DNA of 64,000 bases from JABFSS01 sp964449445 (GTDB taxonomy: Bacteria > Patescibacteriota > Gracilibacteria > Peribacterales > Peribacteraceae), in NCBI GenBank assembly GCA_964449445.1, contig CAYUZT010000007.1, positions 27,790 to 91,789 on the forward strand, given 5' to 3'. Below the pieces are notes generated by a model. That model was not told the DNA's origin and ran no database searches. It saw nothing but the letters and a program-made list of their open reading frames with translations. A program made the position numbers and the translations under genes. Below are positions 9,221-16,122 of this stretch, piece after piece (within the stretch, counting starts at the first letter, position 1; the number at the start of each line of letters is the position of its first letter).

Positions 9221-9352
9221 TGGATAGAGCGCCGACCTTCGCTCCTGCGGGAGCTACGGCCGGCAGGTCGGCCTCCGACCTGTCCACCGAAGCCCCTCGA
9301 AGGGGCGAAGGTGGAAGCCGAAGGTTGTGGGTTCAAATCCCGCCGAGCGCAC
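9221..9352 (+). pseudogene. tRNA remnant interrupted by GC-rich repeat insertion
   Basis: The piece starts immediately after the CCA of tRNA-Arg with D-arm-like GGATAGAGCGCCGACC. It then has about 75 bases of palindromic repeat (CGCTCCTGCGGGAGCTACGG and CCCCTCGAAGGGGCGAAGG). It ends with a good T arm and acceptor 3' strand (GTGGGTTCAAATCCCGC, CGAGCGCACC). The 5' acceptor strand GCGCTCG is missing, so it should not fold as a normal tRNA. I read it as a damaged copy; a split or intron-bearing tRNA is much less likely. Confidence 0.55.
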
Positions 9353-9372
9353 CATCTTCATGAGACTTCCCT

Positions 9373-9576
9373 ATGAGAAAACGTCATCTCGACCGGCAAT
9401 CATCCAGCTCTTCTTCAGAACGAAATAACACTGTCTTTTACCAACATCTTGCGAGGATTAGCGCTTTAGTGGCTGCAGCAATATTCCTCGTTGTGCAACT
9501 TCGCGGAGGATGCGGGAAACAAGTTCAAAAGATCGAGGAACCCGATCGTACGAAGCAGGTGGCACCGAATAAATAA
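9373..9576 (+). CDS. Small possible membrane protein (67 aa)
   Basis: Weakly supported ORF between tRNA genes. It has a polar Ser-rich N terminus, one hydrophobic stretch (ARISALVAAAIFLVVQL) and a short polar tail with one cysteine. No family recognised and no clear ribosome-binding site or promoter. It could be non-coding. Confidence 0.35.
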   Translation: MRKRHLDRQSSSSSSERNNTVFYQHLARISALVAAAIFLVVQLRGGCGKQVQKIEEPDRTKQVAPNK

Positions 9577-9633
9577 ACGGTATTGCTAGGTCTTTGCATT
9601 GGGAGGTACAGCTAGTAGGATTCCCGGGCTCAA

Positions 9634-9710
9634 GCGCATGTAGCTCAGTTGGCTAGAGCGTCGCCTTGCCAAGGCGAAGGTCGCGGGTTCGAGCCCCGTC
9701 ATGCGCTCCA
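9634..9710 (+). tRNA. tRNA-Gly (GCC)
   Basis: Acceptor GCGCATG/CATGCGC, D arm GCTCAGTTGGCTAGAGC, anticodon stem TCGCC/GGCGA with loop TTGCCAA (GCC), T arm GCGGGTTCGAGCCCCGT, and encoded TCCA. Confidence 0.95.
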
Positions 9711-9799
9711 CGTAAAATCGCTCGCAGCGAAGCGAGAGCTATTTTACGTGCCACGTGGCTGCGCAGCAGCTTTACGTGGCTGCTCGCGATCACGTGGCG
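9710..9799. repeat. Two tandem palindromic hairpins between tRNA-Gly genes
   Basis: First hairpin: ACGTAAAAT..GCTCGC against GCGAG..ATTTTACGT (9710-9749). Second: GCCACGTG.. against ..CACGTGGC (9750-9799), containing inner GCTGCGCAGCAGC. They have no poly-T tail, so they look like palindromic repeat elements or tRNA processing structures rather than terminators. Confidence 0.55.
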
Positions 9800-9836
9800 C
9801 AGCCATGTGTACGTTCTGTATTCTCCCTCCGCGTGT

Positions 9837-9910
9837 GCGGGATTAGTACAGTGGTAGTACGCGAGCTTCCCAAGCTTGAGATGCGGGTTCGATTCCCGTA
9901 TCCCGCTCCA
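9837..9910 (+). tRNA. tRNA-Gly (CCC)
   Basis: Acceptor GCGGGAT/ATCCCGC, short D arm, anticodon stem CGAGC/GCTTG with loop TTCCCAA (CCC), T arm GCGGGTTCGATTCCCGT, and encoded TCCA. Confidence 0.94.
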
Positions 9911-10188
9911 TCCGGCTACGCTCCTGCGGGAGCTACGCCGAGATTTCGCTCTGTTCATCTTTTTGCCGGATGCCTCGGCGTAGTCCGCAGACGAAGCCGG
10001 GCAGTTCTAACGCATCAGCCGAGTTCTAACTTCCTCTAGCTTAGAGCTCCACCAAAATTTGTTTCAATTTGTCGATTTAAGATGTTTTAGAATGTGACCG
10101 TAACCGGAAATACAACTATAGTTCGTTATTTGTGCCAGAGTGGCCCATGTTGGAGTATCATGTTCCTCTTTCTTCCCCTCACTGATCT
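9911..10188. other. Intergenic region with repeat and probable promoter
   Basis: It begins with a copy of the CGCTCCTGCGGGAGCTACG palindrome also found in the tRNA remnant at 9221-9352. The rest has no convincing ORF. A TATAGT hexamer near 10118 could serve the tail-tube-like gene at 10189 with a leader of about 60 bases. Confidence 0.4.
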
Positions 10189-10725
10189 ATGTTTTCCTTC
10201 ACCCGCTCATCATCGGGCTTGCGCCTCCTCGCCGCAGCCGCAGGTTTCGCTGTTCTCCTGCCCTTCGTGATCGCGGCGAGTCCCGCCCCGTCAGCCGACA
10301 GCACGAAGCAGAAACTATTTTTGCCTTCCAATTTCAGAGTCGAGTTCGACGGCGTGGTTGTTGAGGGTTTCAAGGAAGTCTCCGGCATCGAGTCGGAAGT
10401 TGAAGTAATCGAATACCAGGATGCCAATCAAAGAAATACGGACGCCCACAAGCGGCCCGGGAAAGTGAAGTACAGCAATATCGTCCTCAAGCGGGGCTTC
10501 GTGAATGATCCTTCGCTCTACGAGTGGTACAAAAAGGTGTTGGCGGGGCAGACTGATCGCAAATCGGGTTCCATCATCTATCTCGATCGTGAGGGGAAAG
10601 AGGTTTTGCGCTACAACCTCTTCGAAGCATGGCCAATGCGGTGGAAGGCTCCGGAACTCAATGCGAAAGGGGACACTGCCCTTGAAATCATCGAATTCGT
10701 CGTGGAAAAGTGGGAGCGGGTGTAA
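10189..10725 (+). CDS. Exported phage-tail-tube (gp19-like) domain protein
   Basis: 178 residues. Residues 1-35 resemble a Sec signal or N-terminal anchor (LRLLAAAAGFAVLLPFVIAA). Residues ~43-178 match the T4 gp19/contractile-injection tube family in pattern: FRVEFDGVVVEGFKEVSGIE, EVIEYQDAN, PGKVKYSNIVLKRG, LYEWYKKVL, then AWPMRWKAPELNAKG and an acidic IEFVVEKWE end. Family members normally assemble hexameric rings in phage tails or injection systems and have no signal peptide. No sheath, baseplate, spike or AAA ATPase gene lies nearby, so this is a stand-alone exported tube domain whose job is unknown. A strong terminator follows. Confidence 0.82.
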   Translation: MFSFTRSSSGLRLLAAAAGFAVLLPFVIAASPAPSADSTKQKLFLPSNFRVEFDGVVVEGFKEVSGIESEVEVIEYQDANQRNTDAHKRPGKVKYSNIVLKRGFVNDPSLYEWYKKVLAGQTDRKSGSIIYLDREGKEVLRYNLFEAWPMRWKAPELNAKGDTALEIIEFVVEKWERV

Positions 10726-10741
10726 GTTTCACTTATCGGCT

Positions 10742-10779
10742 GCGGACAGTTGCTCGGTACCAGGCGACTGTCCGCTTTT
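10742..10779 (+). terminator. Strong terminator after tail-tube-like gene
   Basis: Twelve-base near-perfect stem GCGGACAGTTGC against GCGACTGTCCGC around a ten-base loop, followed by TTTT. Confidence 0.75.
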
Positions 10780-11010
10780 GCAGTGAAAGACGGTGCCGGT
10801 TGTCATGGACACAAACTCCGAACAGAACACATCATGGTTGTAATAACGTTCAGCACAGAGTTCCATGAGGAACAACGGTGTAGGGAGAAGAGTTTTCCGC
10901 TGCAATAATATTTCGTCAAGTTTGGCATGGAATAATCCTCAGAATGGAGTTCCGCATACGATGCATACTGTACTCGCAGAGAGAGCCAAAATCTGCTATA
11001 CTATTTCGAT
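10780..11010. other. Intergenic region upstream of T4SS-like pilins
   Basis: No convincing gene. TATACT at 10997-11002 is eight bases before the ATG at 11011 and is the likely -10 box of the pilin-like gene. The remainder shows nothing I can assign. Confidence 0.45.
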
Positions 11011-11388
11011 ATGTCTCTCCGTCTCTCCCTGCGCATTTTTGCTCTTCTCAGCACGCTTTTGCCGATGACGGCGCATGCCGTCCCGGATCAGGGAGTTTTT
11101 CTGATGGAACCGATCGGCGGCGTCACGGAGATCCCGATCCAGGGGAATGCGGGGCTCGGAATGTTCGGCTTTTACATGGGTCTCGTGTACCCGTGGGTGG
11201 TGGGCATGGGAGCCGCGGTCGCGGTGCTCATGGGCATGATCGGGGGCATCCAGATGATTCGTGCAGGCAGTGATCAGGCGGCGGTGAGCGCGGGCAAGAA
11301 CCGCCTGCTCATTTCCCTGGGAGGGCTGCTGCTCATCCTGTTTTCCGCGACAATCATGAACGCGCTCAACCCGTCGTTCTTCACGTAA
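11011..11388 (+). CDS. T4SS pilin-like (VirB2/TrbC-type) membrane protein
   Basis: 125 residues: signal peptide ending near AHA (residue ~23), then a short periplasmic stretch. Two hydrophobic helices follow (GFYMGLVYPWVVGMGAAVAV and LLISLGGLLLILFSATIMNA) separated by a small polar loop GSDQAAVSAGKN. This is the VirB2-type pilin layout common in CPR genomes. It is first of three consecutive pilin-like genes. The start has TATACT eight bases upstream and no Shine-Dalgarno. Whether it forms a pilus, a DNA-uptake channel or a secretion pore is unknown. Confidence 0.75.
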   Translation: MSLRLSLRIFALLSTLLPMTAHAVPDQGVFLMEPIGGVTEIPIQGNAGLGMFGFYMGLVYPWVVGMGAAVAVLMGMIGGIQMIRAGSDQAAVSAGKNRLLISLGGLLLILFSATIMNALNPSFFT

Positions 11389-11389
11389 A

Positions 11390-11425
11390 TTTTCATCGCG
11401 GCCAAGTATGGCCGCGCTGCATCCG
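11390..11425. repeat. GCGGCC..GGCCGC intergenic hairpin
   Basis: GCGGCCAAGTATGGCCGCGC hairpin between two pilin-like genes. The same core (GCGGCC AGCAA GGCCGC) recurs after argS at about 22638-22660, so it is an interspersed repeat rather than a unique terminator. Confidence 0.5.
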
Positions 11426-11434
11426 TCACACATA

Positions 11435-12043
11435 ATGCTCACACGATTCAACTCTCTCACGGCATTCTTCACCGCCATTCTTCTGGCGATACCCGGCATG
11501 GCATGGGCGGTGGACCAGTATCCGCCCATCATTTGCAATGGTCTCTACGGCTGCGGCAGCCCGCCGGGTGATGTGATTCTGCAGACCGCTCTGCCGACGA
11601 TTGGCGGCGTGCTCATCCAAATTGCCGCGGGAGGCGCGGTGATTGCGATCGTGTACGCGGGAATGCAAATGGTGATCGGGAGCAGCGACGAGAGCAAAGT
11701 CACGAACGCCCGCAAAGCGATTTTGTTCGCGCTCGGAGGGCTGGGTATCGCTCTATCGGCAACGTCCCTTGTGTCCTTCGTTGCGACGGAAGAGTACGGC
11801 CTCACGGCCGGTGCAACCGATCTTGGCGGCATCATGGCGGCGGCGGTGCGCATTCTGATTATGTTCTTCAACCTGGCGTTCGGCATCGTGATCATCTTCG
11901 CTGGCATTCGCATGATCGCCTCGCAGGGGGCCCAAGACGAGTTCAAGAAGGGTGGCAACATGATCAAGTGGTCGGTCATCGGCGCCATCGTCGTGAACGT
12001 TTCCAAGGCCATCGTCCAGGCGCTGCTCGCGCTCAATCTCTGA
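11435..12043 (+). CDS. T4SS pilin-like membrane protein, four helices
   Basis: About 202 residues from the ATG at 11435. Signal peptide (FFTAILLAIPGMAWA), then a short exported segment with a Cys pair (CNGLYGC). Two pairs of hydrophobic helices follow, each with the pilin-like pattern I..AAG..VIAIVYAGM.M..GS..E and FNLAFGIVIIFAGIRMIASQ, so the protein reads like a tandem duplication of the VirB2-type fold. It sits directly between the other two pilin-like genes and ends two bases before the next ORF, consistent with one operon. Confidence 0.72.
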   Translation: MLTRFNSLTAFFTAILLAIPGMAWAVDQYPPIICNGLYGCGSPPGDVILQTALPTIGGVLIQIAAGGAVIAIVYAGMQMVIGSSDESKVTNARKAILFALGGLGIALSATSLVSFVATEEYGLTAGATDLGGIMAAAVRILIMFFNLAFGIVIIFAGIRMIASQGAQDEFKKGGNMIKWSVIGAIVVNVSKAIVQALLALNL

Positions 12044-12044
12044 T

Positions 12045-12488
12045 ATGTATCACATTCTATTCTTCATAGGCTCCACCCTTCGACTCACCCTCGCGGAGCC
12101 TGCCCTGAGAGTGCTCGAAGGGCTCGGGTTCGCTCAGGGTCGAGCTCATGCGAGCTCGATCGAACAGATTGGCGCCGGGTCTCCCGGCATCGACAGCATG
12201 TGGGCCCAGCTCAAGCAGACGTTTCCGCACACCGATATGGGATCTGGCGGACTACTGTTCGTCGTTCTGATGCTCGCAAACATCATCCTGCGGTTCATCG
12301 CCGGCATCGCCGTGCTCATGGTCGTGTATGGTGGCATCCGGATGATCATGACGGTGGCCGACGAGAACGCCCACAGTGAAGCCAAGAAGATCATCATCTA
12401 CGCCTGCTTGGGACTCGTCCTGTGCATCGGCACGGATGCCATCGTCATCTACGTGCAGACGATGGTGAAGTTGGCCGCTGGAGGCTAG
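12045..12488 (+). CDS. T4SS pilin-like membrane protein (third)
   Basis: 147 residues. The C-terminal 80 residues have the two-helix pilin layout (VVLMLANIILRFIAGIAVLM, VYGGIRMIMTVADEN, then IIIYACLGLVLCIGTDAIVI). The N-terminal segment (residues ~10-38, RLTLAEPALRVLEGLGFAQG) is encoded by an interspersed repeat of the CCTTCGACTC...GCTCAGGG type, so the repeat has been built into, or has displaced, the signal-peptide region. The true start may differ. It is the last gene of the pilin trio; metG follows after nine bases with its own -10 box. Confidence 0.62.
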   Translation: MYHILFFIGSTLRLTLAEPALRVLEGLGFAQGRAHASSIEQIGAGSPGIDSMWAQLKQTFPHTDMGSGGLLFVVLMLANIILRFIAGIAVLMVVYGGIRMIMTVADENAHSEAKKIIIYACLGLVLCIGTDAIVIYVQTMVKLAAGG

Positions 12489-12497
12489 TCTAGGCGC

Positions 12498-14015
12498 ATG
12501 TCGCGCCAGTACATCACCACAGCCATCGATTATCCCAATGCACCGCCTCACATGGGGCATGTGTTGGAAAAGGTGCTCGCGGACGTGTGTGCCAGGTGGA
12601 TGCGTCTGCGGGGAGATCCGGTGCGTTTTCAGATTGGCACCGATGAGCACGGCATTAAGATCCAGCAGACGGCCGACAAGGAAAAACTGACGCCGCGAGA
12701 GCTGGTCGATCGCAACGTTCCGCTGTTCCAGGAGCTCTACAAGCGGTTGCATATTTCCTTCGACGTCTTCATCCGCACCTCGGATCAGAAAGTCCATTGG
12801 CCGACGGTCATTGAACTGTGGAAACGTCTTCAGAAAGCAGGGGCGCTCGAAAAGCGAACGTACACCGGTCTCTACTGCACGGGATGTGAGCGGTTCATGA
12901 CGAGAAAAGAACTTATTGATGGCCTCTGTCCCGATCACAAAATTCCGCCGCAGGAAGTGAAGGAGGAGAACTGGTTCTTCCTCCTCAGTCGCGAGCAGGC
13001 GTGGCTGACGGATCTTCTCAAGAAAACGTACAAGATCGTTCCGGCATTCAGAGGCGCGGAGACGACGAGTTTGCTCGAGAGCGGGCTTGAGGATGTCTCG
13101 TTTTCGCGTCCGAAGAGCTCGCTCAGCTGGGGCGTGCCTGTTCCGGGGGATGAGAACCAGACGATGTACGTCTGGTGCGATGCGCTCACAAACTACATCT
13201 CCGGTCTTGGACTCCTCACCGATCATGCGGAGAACAAATGGTGGGATGAAGCCGAGGTGATGTGTGTGATCGGTAAAGATATCGCGCGCTTCCATGCACT
13301 CATCTGGCCGGCGATGCTCAAGCACGCGGGCGTGCGCACGCCGGATAGGCTGCTCATCCATGGTTTCCTGACGAGTGAAGGGCAGAAGATGAGCAAGTCT
13401 CTAGGCAACGTCGTGGTGCCGGAAGATGTGATCAGCAAGTACGGAGTTGATGCACTCAGATTTTTCCTGATGCACGAAATTCCGGTGGGCAATGACGGGG
13501 ACTTCTCCTGGAAGAGGTTCGGCGAGATGTACGACAGCAAGCTGCGCAATCAATTGGGCAATCTCCTGAACCGCGTCCTGGTTCTTCTGAAGAAAGAAGG
13601 AGGCGCAGTCGCGGTGCCCGAGAGTCCTGAGGACAGTAAGCGCGCAGCAGAAGGGTGGAAAGATTTTTCGACCAAAATGGATGCCTACGATGTCTACGGA
13701 GGAATCCAGCAGGCATTCGATCTTGTTGCTGCACTCAACATGGGGTTCGATAAAGCAGCGCCGTGGAAGCTTAGTGGTCAGGAGAGGCTCACGATGCTCA
13801 GTCGCTTCGCGGAGTCACTCCGTCATGTCGCGCTGCTTCTCCTCCCGTTCATTCCCGAAACCGCGCAGAAGATCAGCGAGCAACTCAATGTGTCGTACAC
13901 AGGGAACATGCTCCAAAAAGACTTTATCGTCACGAAGAAGATGAAAGAGTGGGGGAGTGAGAAGGGATGGAAGAGCGTTGGGGAGCCAAAAATCCTGTTT
14001 GCGCCGGTGGAATAA
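12498..14015 (+). CDS. metG: Methionyl-tRNA synthetase
   Basis: 505 residues. Class I synthetase: N-terminal PNAPPHMGHVLEKVLAD (HIGH-like HMGH), zinc-knuckle CTGCERF..C, WCDALTNYI, and the KMSKS loop GQKMSKSLGN at about residue 298, followed by the anticodon-binding helical domain. It charges tRNA-Met with methionine in the cytoplasm. It is a short form without the C-terminal tRNA-binding domain. TAGTCT lies exactly six bases before the ATG, indicating a leaderless mRNA. Confidence 0.97.
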   Translation: MSRQYITTAIDYPNAPPHMGHVLEKVLADVCARWMRLRGDPVRFQIGTDEHGIKIQQTADKEKLTPRELVDRNVPLFQELYKRLHISFDVFIRTSDQKVHWPTVIELWKRLQKAGALEKRTYTGLYCTGCERFMTRKELIDGLCPDHKIPPQEVKEENWFFLLSREQAWLTDLLKKTYKIVPAFRGAETTSLLESGLEDVSFSRPKSSLSWGVPVPGDENQTMYVWCDALTNYISGLGLLTDHAENKWWDEAEVMCVIGKDIARFHALIWPAMLKHAGVRTPDRLLIHGFLTSEGQKMSKSLGNVVVPEDVISKYGVDALRFFLMHEIPVGNDGDFSWKRFGEMYDSKLRNQLGNLLNRVLVLLKKEGGAVAVPESPEDSKRAAEGWKDFSTKMDAYDVYGGIQQAFDLVAALNMGFDKAAPWKLSGQERLTMLSRFAESLRHVALLLLPFIPETAQKISEQLNVSYTGNMLQKDFIVTKKMKEWGSEKGWKSVGEPKILFAPVE

Positions 14016-14311
14016 TTGACAGAATTCCTCCTCTTCAACAACCTCACGTAGTTACTCGACTCGCATCTTTTCTTTTTCAAGGAGGTGCCTATGAGTGACG
14101 CAGAGCCTGTCTTCTCACTTTCACTTTCATTTCGCAAAGTGAAACTGTTCCTAAATTCAAGGAGACAGGCTCCTTTTGCATCCGTCTCTTTTTCAGCGTA
14201 TACTGAGGATGTTCTCCCCAGCACGGATCGGGCGAAAGCCGCGAGGACGTGGAGACAGTGAAGGCGGAAGCTGCACTGCAGGGAGAGATTCTACTTCTTT
14301 CTTTTCTTTTT
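14016..14311 (+). other. Structured intergenic region with a 56-codon ORF
   Basis: Contains nested hairpins: GAGCCTGTC (14105-14113) pairs with GACAGGCTC around 14163-14171, with TTTCACTTT/AAAGTGAAA inside. A second GC-rich structured stretch (14208-14290) follows TATACT, with a GGCGAAAGCC tetraloop hairpin, outer TCTCCC/GGGAGA pairing and a pyrimidine-rich tail. An RNA gene or a cis-acting leader of the PUR-domain gene is possible. No known RNA family was recognised. Confidence 0.4.
14091..14261 (+). CDS. Possible 56-aa ORF with strong Shine-Dalgarno
   Basis: The ORF begins MSDAEPVFSLSLSFRKVK and has AAGGAGGTG just before the ATG, one of very few strong Shine-Dalgarno sequences in the window. 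The coding sequence overlaps the nested hairpins described for this region, and the peptide has no recognisable domain. It could be a leader peptide or chance. Confidence 0.35.
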   Translation: MSDAEPVFSLSLSFRKVKLFLNSRRQAPFASVSFSAYTEDVLPSTDRAKAARTWRQ

Positions 14312-14641
14312 ATGTTCGATCCCATGTCAGAACTCACGGGCCGACCGTCGAATGACGGCTTTGGAATGGGCGCTCCCTCCGGTCCTCCTCCCCGCGCTCC
14401 TCGCCCGCAAGGCGGTGCAGGAGCCGGAGCAGCCGGCGGCAGGTTTGCGACCGATCTTCACTCGGTGACGATCCACGCGCGCCAGCGGACGTTCTACGTT
14501 GACCTGAAGGAATCTGGCAACGGCAAGTTCTTCAAGATCTCCGAGAAGTCGCGCGGCGGGCAGAAGACGACGATCATGTTCGATGTCGAGGATCTGGATC
14601 AGATCATTGCGGCGCTGCAGGAGATGAAGACCAAACTCTAG
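14312..14641 (+). CDS. PUR-domain (DUF3276-like) nucleic-acid-binding protein
   Basis: About 109 residues. It has a Gly/Pro-rich flexible N-terminal region (GPPPRAPRPQGGAGAGAAGG) and a single PUR-like repeat (SVTIHARQRTFYVDLKESGN, KFFKISEKSRGGQKTTIMF, DVEDLDQIIAALQEM). Bacterial PUR proteins bind single-stranded DNA or RNA and can act as regulators. Start codon uncertain: ATGs at 14312 and 14324 are both plausible, and a longer form from 14249 would add a hydrophobic stretch not typical of the family. It ends against a microrepeat hairpin shared with the convergent fmt gene. Confidence 0.78.
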   Translation: MFDPMSELTGRPSNDGFGMGAPSGPPPRAPRPQGGAGAGAAGGRFATDLHSVTIHARQRTFYVDLKESGNGKFFKISEKSRGGQKTTIMFDVEDLDQIIAALQEMKTKL

Positions 14642-14717
14642 GAAGCCAACGAAGCCAAGGAAGCCAAAGATGCCAACGAACGACCTTGGCTTCTTTGGCT
14701 TCTTCAACATCCTTGGC
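14642..14717. repeat. Microrepeat hairpin (GAAGCCAAG family)
   Basis: Left arm is a quasi-tandem array of GAAGCCAAC/GAAGCCAAG/GATGCCAAC units and the right arm is the inverse array (CCTTGGCTTCTTTGGCTTC), ending in TTTT. It lies between the convergent PUR-domain and fmt genes and could act as a bidirectional terminator. The same unit family recurs at 50241-50400. Confidence 0.7.
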
Positions 14718-14722
14718 ATCTT

Positions 14723-15610
14723 TTACTGCTGCCCTCTCTTCCACTCAGTCCCACTCATCACAGTGCCCCCGCTCGGCTGCACTTGCGCCAGATGCAGGGT
14801 GCTTCCGTTTGCGCAGGGCAGGGGAGTTGAGTCGCCGGTCGCTTCCAGTGATGTTTTAAGAAGCTTCAGCGGCACCTTCATCTGGGGAAGAATGATGCTC
14901 ACTCCTGGCCACGGCGTGAGTCCGCGGACCTTTCTATCAATCTCCTGCGCCGTCATCGTTCGAGGATCCACTTCGCCGTCTTTCCTCTTCAGCTTGTGAC
15001 AGACAGTCTTGCGGCTCTCATCTTGGGGAACGGGATGCAGAGGATTCTTCAGTGTTTCGAGAAGGAGTTTTGCTCCAATAGACGCCAATTTTTCATGCAA
15101 CGTCGTCACGGTCTCCCGCGCGTTTATGGGAACATTCTCCTGTGCGAGGATCGGACCGGCGTCCAGTTCCTTCACCATTTTCTGAATCGTGACGCCGGTC
15201 TCCGTGTCGCCTGCGAGAATCGCGTGATGAATGGGAGAGGCGCCGCGGAAGCGCGGGAGCAGAGAGGCATGGACGTTCACCGGGGCGATTGTCGGCAGGT
15301 CGAGAATTTCTTGTGAGAGGATTTGGCCGAAGGAGACGACGATGAGAAAATTCGGGCGATCGAATTGAGAATGGAGAATGGAGAATTGAGAATTGAGGTT
15401 TTCTGGCTGTAAAATCCTCAGTTCGTATTTATCGGCAATGGTTTTCACTGGTGTCGTCGTCAGTTCTTGCTTTCTGCCAACAGGCCTGTCCGGTTGTGTG
15501 ATCACAAGATCAACGGAAAAAGAGGAGTCAGCGACCAGTGCCTCCAGAGACGGGACAGCGAAGGGAGAAGTGCCTAAAAACCAAACAGGTGTTTTCTTTT
15601 CGAGGGACAT
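14723..15610 (-). CDS. fmt: Methionyl-tRNA formyltransferase
   Basis: 295 residues. Formylates initiator Met-tRNA using 10-formyl-THF. N terminus VWFLGTSPFAVPSLEAL; catalytic region NVHASLLPRFRGASPIHHAI with N-H...D (DTETGVTI); C-terminal tRNA-binding domain (WPGVSIILPQMK). Residues about 72-86 (NLNSQFSILHSQF) are an in-frame microrepeat insertion (units GAATGGAGAATTGA) in a normally conserved stretch. Divergent from rbfA across another microrepeat hairpin. Confidence 0.95.
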   Translation of the reverse strand: MSLEKKTPVWFLGTSPFAVPSLEALVADSSFSVDLVITQPDRPVGRKQELTTTPVKTIADKYELRILQPENLNSQFSILHSQFDRPNFLIVVSFGQILSQEILDLPTIAPVNVHASLLPRFRGASPIHHAILAGDTETGVTIQKMVKELDAGPILAQENVPINARETVTTLHEKLASIGAKLLLETLKNPLHPVPQDESRKTVCHKLKRKDGEVDPRTMTAQEIDRKVRGLTPWPGVSIILPQMKVPLKLLKTSLEATGDSTPLPCANGSTLHLAQVQPSGGTVMSGTEWKRGQQ

Positions 15611-15633
15611 GTATGGAAGTGTACACTTCTATC

Positions 15634-15696
15634 ACGTTAATTCGTTAATTCGTTAACTCGTATACGAATTATCGAGTTAACGAATTATCGAGCACA
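15634..15696. repeat. Microrepeat hairpin (TTAACTCG family)
   Basis: Quasi-tandem TTAATTCG/TTAACTCG units form one arm and TATCGAGTTAACGAATTATC the inverse arm, with TATACGAATT in the middle. It fills the fmt-rbfA divergent gap and reaches to the rbfA start codon. Related copies lie at 47049-47118 and 52614-52677, in recF's last codons and inside the hydrolase gene at 32540-32582. Confidence 0.75.
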
Positions 15697-15697
15697 T

Positions 15698-16051
15698 ATG
15701 TCTAACCGCCCTCTCCTCCTCGCAACCGCCGTCCGGAAGATCATCTCTCCCGTTCTTCGCGAATGCCCGCGGGAATGCGGGGTCGTGACGATTACGGACG
15801 TCGATGTGTCACCGGATTTGTCGTTTGCGACGGTGTACGTGAGCTCGCTTCTGCAACCGAAGGCCGCGATTGCGTTTCTCGACGGCAGGCAGCGCGAACT
15901 CCAGAAGCGCATGGGCACTTTACAAACACACAAGACACCCAAGCTGCGCTTCCGGATCGACAAGACCGCGGAAGAGGGCACACGCATCGATCAGTTGCTG
16001 AAACGCGCAGCGGGAAGTACACCAGAAGAGAGTTCAGAGAGTTCGCAATAG
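15698..16051 (+). CDS. rbfA: Ribosome-binding factor A
   Basis: 117 residues with the single KH-like RbfA fold: N-terminal AVRKIISPVLREC, the core VTITDVDVSPDLSFATVYVS and the C-terminal PKLRFRIDKTAEEGTRIDQL. It assists late maturation of the 30S subunit. The region just before the ATG is the TTAACTCG-type hairpin, whose last bases give a weak TATCGA six bases before ATG. Confidence 0.93.
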   Translation: MSNRPLLLATAVRKIISPVLRECPRECGVVTITDVDVSPDLSFATVYVSSLLQPKAAIAFLDGRQRELQKRMGTLQTHKTPKLRFRIDKTAEEGTRIDQLLKRAAGSTPEESSESSQ

Positions 16052-16122
16052 GAGCTCATTGAAGTGAGGCACCCTTCATACATACACTCCCATCCTTTTA
16101 CTTGCAGTGAACTTTGCACACT

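Noticed and set aside
9221..9352. Intron-containing functional tRNA
   Set aside because: The 5' acceptor strand pairing with CGAGCGC is missing, so splicing of an intron alone cannot restore a cloverleaf.
14200..14311. SRP 4.5S RNA candidate
   Set aside because: A GGAA-containing hairpin is present, but the conserved helix-8 loop sequence (AGCAG after GGAAGG) is absent.
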